The position numbers and the translations under genes are program-made. This document shows, piece by piece, positions 22,894 through 30,900 of a stretch of 43,792 nt of DNA; position 1 is the first letter of the stretch; every line of letters starts with the position of its first letter. Location of the stretch: positions 1-43,792 of the IMG/VR virus record IMGVR_UViG_3300027759_002180. One strand, written 5' to 3'. This DNA comes from a virus. The notes below the pieces were generated by a model. It ran no database searches. It saw nothing but the letters and a program-made list of their open reading frames with translations, and was not told where the DNA came from.

Positions 22894-23739
22894 TTATGCT
22901 AGAAAGCCAAGGTCTTTTCTTAAATAAAAGCCCGTAGGAATAGTTGGATCATTTCTGCAATCATAAAATGTTCCACTTATTTCTCCTTCCATGAATGTAT
23001 TGTCTGAAACAAGAGCAACAAAATTTTCTGTGACAAAACCATATGATCCTGTTGGAAACGGGTAATCTGATGTGGAAGAAACTCCAACAGAAATAATTGT
23101 ATTAGCGTAATTGTATGCTGATTGTGCTAAATTTGTTGCCGCGTTGGCTTGATCGAATGCTGAACTAGCTAAATTGCTTCCAACATTAGCTTTGTCATAT
23201 GCAAGATTTGCTTGGCCGAATGCTGAACCAGCAACATCTCTTGCAATAGGATCTATTGTGCCGCCCGCACCACCAGTTAACAAATTACTATCTGCACCAG
23301 TATTTGCTTGCGTCAAATCAATATAAGCACCTCTAGCAGAACCACCCTGTTCAAAAAATCTAATTCTGTTTCGATAAACGTCAATTGTGACGCCACCATT
23401 CAGTGTTGTATTGGATTGTGGTTTTGCTAGAAATATTTCACCACCTTCCTCACCAGAAGATGCGGTTACGCTAATTTTCGCATTAACTGATAATTCACTA
23501 TTAGTCGAATCAAATTTTAGTTTTGCTGATGAACCAAATACACCAGAATCATTGAATTGTAATTCTTGATTTAAACCTGCTGGTTCTGTTATCGCATCAA
23601 ATAAAACTGCGTTATTTGTTTGATTACCATAATACAGTTTACCATCGGCATAGTTGATAGCCAATTCGCCCGGTTGCAAAGTACCTGGTGTATTACCTGA
23701 TGCGCCCGAATTTTTTAACCGAATTATTGTATTTGCCAT
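22894..23739 (-). CDS. Short tail fibre-like protein
   Basis: The 281-aa protein starts MANTIIRLKNSGASGNTPGT and has L-Q-P-G-E-L-A-I-N-Y-A-D-G-K-L-Y-Y-G near residues 20-38, the N-terminal anchoring domain shared with other fibres of this window. A beta-rich part with I-D-V-Y-R-N-R-I-R-F-F-E follows. Residues about 165-220 are a short stalk (S-A-F-G-Q-A-N-L-A-Y-D-K-A-N). The last 55 residues (S-T-S-D-Y-P-F-P-T-G-S-Y-G to the end) have one Cys and many aromatics, and may be a small tip domain. It lies ten bases downstream of the coiled-coil gene and just before a promoter box. Its role as a minor fibre or fibre adapter is inference. Confidence 0.7.
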   Translation of the reverse strand: MANTIIRLKNSGASGNTPGTLQPGELAINYADGKLYYGNQTNNAVLFDAITEPAGLNQELQFNDSGVFGSSAKLKFDSTNSELSVNAKISVTASSGEEGGEIFLAKPQSNTTLNGGVTIDVYRNRIRFFEQGGSARGAYIDLTQANTGADSNLLTGGAGGTIDPIARDVAGSAFGQANLAYDKANVGSNLASSAFDQANAATNLAQSAYNYANTIISVGVSSTSDYPFPTGSYGFVTENFVALVSDNTFMEGEISGTFYDCRNDPTIPTGFYLRKDLGFLA

Positions 23740-23749
23740 TTACCGAATC

Positions 23750-24364
23750 TTAGAATGTTCCGCCAGATTTTACAATGTCATCAATTGGAAGAACTGCTTC
23801 TTCAACTGTAATTTCTGGAACATCAGGTTGAACAACTTCACCAAGTTTAACTCTTTTGAGTTTGTTTGCTGGAACTACTGCTTCCAATCTTGTCACATAT
23901 TTAGTGAGTTCTTCAATCCGATTATTGTTTTGTAACAAAACATCTTGTGATTCACTTTTGACTTTTAACACCTCTTGCTGTGTTTCTTTTAGTTGCCTCA
24001 TGTAGTCATTAACTGCACTCTGCAATCTATCTTTTTCTTGGCGCAAAGAATCGTTTGATCCTGAGGAACTTTTTAAGTTGTCCCTTTCGGTCGTTAGTTG
24101 ATTTATAAGTTTATCTTTTTCAACAAGTTGATTTTGATATTGACTATTTGACTCATTTATAAGTTTATCTTTTTCAACAAGTTGATTTTGATATTGAATA
24201 TTTGAATCAGAAACTTCCTTTAATCTTCTTACCGAATCTTCCGATTCTTGTACACTATTCTTTCCTACTTCAATTTGCGCTTGAAACAATAGATTCTGCT
24301 TGACAACTTCCATAAAATTGCCAAGCAAAACCTCCACATAAGCATTTTGTAATTTCACATCCAT
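23750..24364 (-). CDS. Coiled-coil protein with C-terminal GGTF
   Basis: I do not recognise a family. The 204-aa protein starts MDVKLQNAYVEVLLGNFMEV, then forms a long predicted coiled coil from about 30 to 160, rich in Gln, Glu, Lys and Leu (for example Q-N-Q-L-V-E-K-D-K-L-I-N, present twice in tandem). The C-terminus is extended and acidic, with P-E-I-T-V-E-E-A-V-L-P, and ends in S-G-G-T-F. The neighbouring 547-aa fibre also ends in G-G-T-F. It lies between two fibre genes, with AAAGGA before the ATG, so an adapter, rod or fibre-folding helper is plausible. There is no signal peptide or membrane segment. Confidence 0.65.
   Translation of the reverse strand: MDVKLQNAYVEVLLGNFMEVVKQNLLFQAQIEVGKNSVQESEDSVRRLKEVSDSNIQYQNQLVEKDKLINESNSQYQNQLVEKDKLINQLTTERDNLKSSSGSNDSLRQEKDRLQSAVNDYMRQLKETQQEVLKVKSESQDVLLQNNNRIEELTKYVTRLEAVVPANKLKRVKLGEVVQPDVPEITVEEAVLPIDDIVKSGGTF
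24101..24208. repeat. 54-bp tandem repeat in the coiled-coil gene
   Basis: Two adjacent 54-base units start at 24101 and 24155. The first 43 bases are identical and the rest differ at a few positions. Each encodes 18 residues including N-Q-L-V-E-K-D-K-L-I-N. The unit is in frame, so it lengthens the coiled coil without disrupting it, although 18 is not a multiple of seven and shifts the heptad phase. Confidence 0.9.
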
Positions 24365-24386
24365 AATAAAATCCTTTCATTATAAT

Positions 24387-26030
24387 TTAGAATGTTCCAC
24401 CATTTAGGTGTGCAAAAGTTGGTGCTCCAGATGAATTAATTTGTAATACATGACCTTCAGTTGGCGAAGTCAATGCAGACAATGCACCAGTTGATGATGA
24501 TAAATCGGAAATGATAACCCCTTTAGTGGTGAACGAAGATGCTCCAGTACCGCCTTTTTGAACACCAAATACACCAGAAACAATTGCGCTTGTATCAATA
24601 TTGATTGCAGTGTTGCTTACACCAGAAACACGACCCAATGCATCAGTTGTAACCACAGGAACATAAGAGGCTGAACCATAAGTGTTTGCTGTACCAGTAT
24701 TTGCTAATGTTTTGATTGCAGTACCATCATAGAATACTGCGGCACCAGTTGTATATGTGTCGTTGTTTGTACCGCCTCTGTTAATTGCTACTTTACCCGA
24801 TACAATATTTGATGCATCAATTTGAATTGCACTATTTGTAACTGTTGATACACGACCATAAGCATCTGTAGTCACAATTAAAGTATTTGATGCTGAACCA
24901 TATGTTCCAGCAGTACCTGTGTTAGCAAGAACTTTTAATGCACTTGTTCCATCGCCGACTAGAATACTACCAACTGCAAATGTGCCTACTCCAGTACCAC
25001 CATCAACAACGCCAATGGTATTAGCGAGACCAGAAATCATACCACCAGTTAAGTTAGCACGAAGCGTAGCAGTATTAGAAGTCGTTACTGAGCCTGTAGC
25101 AAGAACGTTTGCCGTTGGATCGGCAGTTAATCCTTTGAACAAGAAGAAGTCACCACCTGCTCTACGAACAAGACCGTGATGAGTAACTTGTGTGCCAGTA
25201 TTTGCTTTGCCGTAGAAACCGGTATCTAGAACATCGCTTACTGTGTTATTTGCGGCTAATCTAATTAAAGAATCTGCTGTTGATACTGTTGTTGTGTCAA
25301 CGATAGTTGTATTACCAGCAACAAACAAACTTCCCGTTAATGACAAGTCACCAGTGATAAATTGATTTCCGGAATTTCTAAGAACTGTATTATCAAGAGC
25401 AACAAGTACTGTATTATTTGCATCAACAGCGACTGTATTGATACCGCCAGATGGACCGCCCTTGATTGTTAAGGTATCAGTAATTAGAGATAAACTTCCT
25501 GGGGCTGCACCAGCATCACCAGCAAAGTTTAGTGATGATGAAATTGCAACGTTAGCCGCATAAGTTACACGACCTTTTGCATCTACAGTAACTACGGATG
25601 CGTTTGTTGCACCACCATAAGTTCCTGCCGCTACTCCTGTGCTTGCTAATACTAATGGAATGTTAGCGTTTGCTGTACCATCAACTGAAATTACACCGTT
25701 TGCATCTCCAGAAACACCAATGTTTCTAGGAGTTTCCCATTTAGTTGCAGAAGCGGCCACACCATAAATTGTACCAACAATGTTGGCGCTAATAAAATTG
25801 AACGATGCATTACCTGTCGTATCACGTAGAACAAGAGTATTTCCTGTAGGCGCAGAAGTTGCATTGTCAATTTTTGTCGTGTATGCTTTACCGCCAATAG
25901 GAACAACGCTAGTACCATCGTCAATCCAAAGGGTGCCGGATACATTAGAGTAAGCTGGTTCCGCTACATTAAGTGTAGGCGGTTTATTGGTTGTACTGGA
26001 ATATTTTAATTGAATTACTGTGTTTGCCAT
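24387..26030 (-). CDS. Tail fibre protein with C-terminal GGTF
   Basis: This 547-aa protein starts MANTVIQLKYSSTTNKPPTL, then A-E-P-A-Y-S-N-V-S-G-T-L-W-I-D-D-G, a version of the anchoring domain also found at the start of the 281-aa fibre. The body is beta-rich and repetitive, with several copies of a unit like N-T-G-T-A-(N/G)-T-Y-G-S-A-S and V-V-T-T-D-A-x-G-R-V, a pattern common on phage fibres. Around residues 225-330 lies a block related to the duplicated module of the 1742-aa fibre (G-D-L-S-L-T-G, then H-H-G-L-V-R-R). It ends A-H-L-N-G-G-T-F. There is no S74 domain. A late-promoter-like box lies about 35 bases upstream. It is probably a structural fibre; the receptor is unknown. Confidence 0.75.
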   Translation of the reverse strand: MANTVIQLKYSSTTNKPPTLNVAEPAYSNVSGTLWIDDGTSVVPIGGKAYTTKIDNATSAPTGNTLVLRDTTGNASFNFISANIVGTIYGVAASATKWETPRNIGVSGDANGVISVDGTANANIPLVLASTGVAAGTYGGATNASVVTVDAKGRVTYAANVAISSSLNFAGDAGAAPGSLSLITDTLTIKGGPSGGINTVAVDANNTVLVALDNTVLRNSGNQFITGDLSLTGSLFVAGNTTIVDTTTVSTADSLIRLAANNTVSDVLDTGFYGKANTGTQVTHHGLVRRAGGDFFLFKGLTADPTANVLATGSVTTSNTATLRANLTGGMISGLANTIGVVDGGTGVGTFAVGSILVGDGTSALKVLANTGTAGTYGSASNTLIVTTDAYGRVSTVTNSAIQIDASNIVSGKVAINRGGTNNDTYTTGAAVFYDGTAIKTLANTGTANTYGSASYVPVVTTDALGRVSGVSNTAINIDTSAIVSGVFGVQKGGTGASSFTTKGVIISDLSSSTGALSALTSPTEGHVLQINSSGAPTFAHLNGGTF

Positions 26031-26065
26031 TATGGTTCCTTAGGTTGGGAATCTTGTTATTATTC

Positions 26066-26072
26066 TATTTAT
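26066..26072 (-). promoter_or_regulatory. T4-type late promoter box upstream of the 547-aa fibre
   Basis: The minus strand reads CATAAATAGAATA in the 55-base gap between the 73-aa gene and the 547-aa fibre gene. Core and flanks match the boxes at 2370 and 22886. Confidence 0.6.
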
Positions 26073-26085
26073 GATTTTTGGTAAT

Positions 26086-26307
26086 TTAAAATCTGCCACC
26101 ATTTATATTATCAACTTCAATGTTTATAGGTTGATTTTCAAACTTTCCAGTGCTGGCGACATACGTTAAAACATCTCCTTCTTGCGCTTGGTCAATGGCG
26201 GTATCAAACAATTCAACTAAACCGACATTAGGCTTAGGAGTAAATTTTGGATCTGCAATTGTTGTTCTTTGATTTGGGCGAACTACCACTCTTCCTATTG
26301 CTGCCAT
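26086..26307 (-). CDS. Small virion-associated hypothetical protein
   Basis: This 73-aa protein is unassigned. It starts MAAIGRVVVRPNQRTTIADP, continues with F-T-P-K-P-N-V-G-L-V-E-L-F-D-T-A-I-D and G-D-V-L-T-Y-V-A-S-T-G-K-F, and ends in N-I-N-G-G-R-F. Its last residues resemble the G-G-T-F ends of the two longer proteins just downstream. It starts three bases after the 110-aa gene and lies in the middle of the fibre array, so a small baseplate or fibre adapter is likely, but this is inference from position. Confidence 0.6.
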   Translation of the reverse strand: MAAIGRVVVRPNQRTTIADPKFTPKPNVGLVELFDTAIDQAQEGDVLTYVASTGKFENQPINIEVDNINGGRF

Positions 26308-26310
26308 TTA

Positions 26311-26643
26311 TTACCTCGTAACTGAAGGTAGAACCGTCACAATTCCTTCAACAACTCTTGTTACTACAGATGTTGGAGATGTGATAATTACATCATAAAC
26401 ATATCGGCCTGGCGTTAATGCCGCAGTATTAGCCGCAGTTACACGAAGGGTTACTTCACCATTTGCTGTGCCGGTTACTGTAGATGTAATTGTTGTTGCA
26501 CTTGATGAATAGTATGATTTACGCATCATGGAGTTTGCAGTATAACCATAAAGATTAATTGCGGCTCCAGCAGTATCTTCAACATTAATTGTAGTGTTGA
26601 ATGTTGCACCTTGCTCTATAACGATTTCTGAAAATGCGGCCAT
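26311..26643 (-). CDS. Small beta-sandwich structural protein (BppU/Ig-like)
   Basis: The 110-aa protein begins MAAFSEIVIEQGATFNTTIN and shows alternating strands: A-I-N-L-Y-G-Y-T-A-N-S-M-M-R-K-S-Y-Y, V-T-L-R-V-T-A-A-N-T, L-T-P-G-R-Y-V-Y-D-V-I-I-T-S, and a closing V-V-E-G-I-V-T-V-L-P. The order (E-Q-G-A-T-F, then G-Y-x-A-x-S-M-M-R-K-S, then P-G-R-Y-V-Y-D-V, then E-G-x-V-x-V-x-P) is common in small baseplate-associated proteins of T4-like aquatic phages and resembles BppU N-terminal folds. It has no strong ribosome-binding site. A connector between baseplate and fibre is plausible. Confidence 0.65.
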   Translation of the reverse strand: MAAFSEIVIEQGATFNTTINVEDTAGAAINLYGYTANSMMRKSYYSSSATTITSTVTGTANGEVTLRVTAANTAALTPGRYVYDVIITSPTSVVTRVVEGIVTVLPSVTR

Positions 26644-26671
26644 GTTTTTTTATATTAATTCTATTGTTGAT

Positions 26672-27982
26672 TTAGCGAAGTTCAGTCCATTTTTGAAGGA
26701 CGCTTATGCCCGTTGAAACCACAATGTACGAGCTTCCAGCAGGAACAATTGCAGAAACGGTTCCTTGAACATAGCCAGCGCCAAATGATGACCAACCCGC
26801 CAGTGCAACCGAAATTCCGTCTACCTGTAATTCCATATATTGATTGGTACCGCAGTAAGCATATGTGGACACTATAATTGGTCTGCCCGTACTGTTGGTG
26901 TACGTTACATTGATAGCTCTACTAGCAACCACATCCTGCCAAGTCTGACCAGCACCAACTGGCTTTGCAGCCGTAGCTAAGTTTGCAACAGTTACAGTGC
27001 CTGTGCCTGAAACGTTAGTTGCATTGGTTGCATCGGTTGCATTAGTGGCACTAGAAACAGCACTGCTAATCAAAGTTCCAGGAATTGATCCTGTTGTTAA
27101 AGTTCCTATGCCTGTTATTCCGGTATATGATCCAGAAATTCTAGCTGATGGTAATGTTCCTGAAGATAAATTAGATGCATTTAATGCGTTATTGGCCTGT
27201 GTAAATGCTGAGGCTGCAATACCAGCCGCTGAATTGGCTTGTGTAAATGCGGCGGCGGCAACACCACCCGCATTTCCAGCCGAAGTACTGGCTGAATTGG
27301 CTGTAGTAAATGCTAAGTTAGCCTGTCCGAATGCCGAAGCGGCTACACCACTCGCAGCCCCAGCCGAAGTACTGGCTGAATTGGCTGTAGAATATGCTAA
27401 GTTAGCTTGTCCGAATGCAGAAGCGGCAACACCACCGGCTGAATTAGCTGTAGAATATGCTAAGTTAGCTTGTCCGAATGCAGAAGCGGCAACACCACCG
27501 GCTGAATTAGCTGTAGAATATGCTAAGTTAGCTTGTCCGAATGCCGAATTGGCTCTTGCTCCAACAATAATTAATCCAGCGCCAGTATTCGCTTGTGCGG
27601 AAGATAGTGTTGTTGATGCATTTGATGCCGCGGCATCAAAAGCGGCTTTTACTGCACTTGCTGTGGCAGCGGCTGTAGTACTTGTATTGGAAACTGAATC
27701 AGCTAATTGAACAACGCCAGTTACCGAAGTTGTTGCTGTGCGAATTGTAGTATTTGTGGCTGCAACAATTTGACCTAGTGCATTATATTGAATAGTTGGT
27801 ACAATAATATCTGCGCCTTGTCCTCTTGTTCCAGCAGTAATAACACCAGATGTTATGTTTGCGGCATATGTAATTCTGCCCTGTGCATCAACAGTAAATG
27901 CTTGAAGGGTTTGAGTACCACCATAAGTTCCCGAAGTTACTGCGGTATCTGCTAAAACTGAACCTGTGACTTTCGTTGTCAT
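26672..27982 (-). CDS. Tail fibre protein with phage fibre repeat and beta tip
   Basis: The 436-aa protein starts MTTKVTGSVLADTAVTSGTY. Around residues 85-120 it has T-G-V-V-Q-L-A-D-S-V-S-N-T-S-T-T, then T-A-S-A-V-K-A-A-F-D-A-A, a close match to the phage tail fibre repeat (Phage_fiber_2) of T4 gp37-like proteins. About 130-270 is a stalk of A-S-A-F-G-Q-A-N-L-A-Y-S-T-A-N heptads, including two identical 21-residue units. The last 90 residues (N-V-T-Y-T-N-S-T-G-R-P-I-I-V to W-T-E-L-R) form a beta-rich tip of a type seen on many phage fibres. Its ATG overlaps the stop of the 1517-aa fibre by four bases (ATGA). A paired distal fibre segment is possible. Confidence 0.75.
   Translation of the reverse strand: MTTKVTGSVLADTAVTSGTYGGTQTLQAFTVDAQGRITYAANITSGVITAGTRGQGADIIVPTIQYNALGQIVAATNTTIRTATTSVTGVVQLADSVSNTSTTAAATASAVKAAFDAAASNASTTLSSAQANTGAGLIIVGARANSAFGQANLAYSTANSAGGVAASAFGQANLAYSTANSAGGVAASAFGQANLAYSTANSASTSAGAASGVAASAFGQANLAFTTANSASTSAGNAGGVAAAAFTQANSAAGIAASAFTQANNALNASNLSSGTLPSARISGSYTGITGIGTLTTGSIPGTLISSAVSSATNATDATNATNVSGTGTVTVANLATAAKPVGAGQTWQDVVASRAINVTYTNSTGRPIIVSTYAYCGTNQYMELQVDGISVALAGWSSFGAGYVQGTVSAIVPAGSSYIVVSTGISVLQKWTELR
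27418..27543. repeat. 63-bp perfect tandem repeat in the 436-aa fibre gene
   Basis: Two adjacent 63-base units (27418-27480 and 27481-27543) are identical by direct reading. Each encodes 21 residues, exactly three heptads of the A-F-G-Q-A-N-L type. Perfect identity implies a recent duplication that kept both frame and heptad phase. Confidence 0.92.
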
Positions 27983-30900
27983 TTAATTTGTCCTTTTATT
28001 TCTTCAACTTCTGCTCTCAATTCTTTAATAGCTTCAATCAACAGAGGAATAAGTTTTTCATAGTGAACAGTTAAGTATTGATTATCAATTGGAGCAGGAA
28101 CAACTACTTCTGGCATAATTGCTTGAACTTCTTGAGCAGATACACCAACTTCTCTCTTTACTTCAAAACCTAAATCTTGTGCTGTTTTATTTGGTTCATA
28201 GAAGAAGCCCGAAATAGCCGAAACTTTATCAAGAGCATTTTCAATATTACCCAATCTTGTTTTTAATTTATCATCTGAGAAACCAGCTGTGATATCACCA
28301 GTAGCAGTAATTGAGCCATTTATAGTTAGTCCAGAAAATGTTGGACTGCTACCGGTTGTTAGTCCCGAAATGTCCGCCTGCGCCAATGAAACATCCCCAG
28401 TTTTACTAGCAACAGAAGTTACTTTAGCATCTGTGTATGATGTACTAATGCTAGTAGCATTCCAAACGCCGGCTGTGAGTGTACCAACGCCAGTTATTCC
28501 AGTATAAGAGCCAGAAATTCTAGCTGATGGTAATGTTCCTGAAGAAATGTTACTTGCATTTAATGCAGTAATTAAGGCTGCACCTGTATTGGCTTGTCTG
28601 TTGGTAATTTCATTACTTAGACCAATATTTACTGCACCAGTATTGGCTTGATAACCATTTGTGACAGTAATCAAGCCAGCACCAACATTTGCTTGTCCTG
28701 CCGCAACATCCGCAATTCTAGCGGCTCCTACGTTTGCTTGTCTGTTGGTAATTTCATTACTTAAACCAATGTTTACTGCACCTGTATTGGCTTGATAACC
28801 ATTTGTCGCACTAATTAAGGCTGCACCAGAGTTAGCTTGATATCCAGATGTTAGTGTTGATGATAATGATAATAATCCTGCACCAGAGTTAGCTTGATAT
28901 CCAGATGTTAGTGTTGATGATAATGATAATAATCCTGCACCAGAGTTAGCTTGATATGCGGTTGTGACAGTAATTAGTCCAGCACCTACGTTTGCTTGTC
29001 TGTTGGTAATTTCATTACTTAAACCAATGTTTACTGCACCAGTATTGGCTTGATAACCATTTGTCGCACTAATTAAGGCTGCACCAACGTTTGCTTGTCT
29101 ACCTGAAATTTCATTAGTTAAACCAATACTTAATGCACCAGTATTTGCATTAAACGTATTGGTGTCTGTAATTCTACCAGCGCCCACGTTTGCTTGATAA
29201 CCATTTGTGACAGTAATCAAGCCAGCACCTACGTTTGCTTGTGCCGCTGTTGTTGTAATCTTTCTTGATTCCAGACTATCAATAGCTAACTGAATAGTAT
29301 TTGCTGATGCGGCAATATCGCCGGTTACAGGTCCATATGCTATGTTATTTGCATAATAAGGATTCACTGTGTATGCATCAACTTCAAGTAAAATTGCATC
29401 ACCAGAACTTGTTCCAGTTGTTAATGTTACACTATGTCCGGTCGTAAATGAAAGACCGGTTGTCGTGCCCGCTGTTGTTGTGATAGCCGCACCACCAACT
29501 GTTTCCGATAGCGAGAAATAATTGACATTTATTGTTTTAATATAATAAATTTTACCAGCAACATAGCCACTAATCGTTGCAGTTCCTGTCAATGTTCCTG
29601 TAATTGCAACTGCGGCATCTTGTACAAGTGTTGATGTTGCAGATGTTGTTGAGAAATAACCATTTGATGCTACTGAAGCAACGGCAGTTAAGTTATTTGC
29701 TCCTTCAGTATATTCAGATGCAAACTGTCTAACCCCATTGATATAAACTCTTAACTGACCTGTACCAGTTTGATAGATAGGTGTTACAAATATTCTTTGC
29801 GAAGCGTTAACTGTTGGTGTTGTTCTAGTTGAAGTAATGGTTGTTCCTGGAGTTGAACCACCGCCACTTCCAGTACCGCCCGCTGCCCAATAATAAGTTC
29901 CTGAACCACTAGTTGCTAAAACATAACCGGCTGTTCCGCCAGCTGGCAATAGATTTGTTAAAGCACCGCCGGGTGAAGTTGCTCCTGTACCACCTTGTGA
30001 TGTGGGAAGAGCATTTGTTAATGTCAATGCGTTAAATGTTGGACTTGCGGTTGTTCTTACATCTTGTGGAGTATTAACAGTAATTGTATTTGCAGCCGCA
30101 ACTAATGTGATTCCATTTGTACTTGTAAATGAAACTACACCATTACTTGGTAATGCAGAACCCGATGTTCCATTAAACGTGTTTGATGCAAGATTAGCAA
30201 TACCAAATGCGCCATTCGCACGACCCATTACAATGATATCACCTAAACCTGTGTTTGCAGTATCAGCAATTCTAGCCGCACCAATGTTTGCGCTTAGATT
30301 GATACCGAGTAAACCAGCGTTTGCTGCCGCTGTTTGAATAGCACTGGTGTCTACATAACTCTTTAGATTCGTATTTGCATTATCAACATAATTTTTCATT
30401 AACCATGAAGATGCAAAATCAGCGTTACTTACCGATGCAGTACTTGTTGTAATTAGATTTGCGGTAAGTATTTTAGAATATTGATTTGTAGGATCTGAAT
30501 TAAATACATCACGAATTTGCCAAGTGTTAGCATCCCCACTCCAACGAATATATGCGTTAGCATTTGCCGCTGAGCCACCTGTGCCACCGTTTACACCACC
30601 CTTATCATTTCCTCTGAATACGCCAAAATATCCAGCTCCAGTGTTTATGATTGGAGTTACTGTGCTAATAGCGAGAGCATCGGTATCATAAACAATATCA
30701 CCGGACAATACAAAGTCTCCATTTACAGTTAATTTACCAGTAATTAATGCATCGCCACTACCTATTGTTTCAAAAGATGTTGCTTTTAAAGCACCAACAT
30801 CTGTCTTACCGGATACTAAAGATCCAGCATACACCATACCTTGCGTGTTCACATTTCCCGTTACAAGATTACCACTGATATTAGCAGCCGCAGTTGCGCT

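Noticed and set aside
26997-27710. A 237-aa plus-strand open frame opposite the 436-aa fibre gene
   Set aside because: It is the antisense of the heptad repeats, rich in Ala, Pro, Leu and Val in a regular pattern. It has no homology I recognise, and all other genes are on the minus strand.
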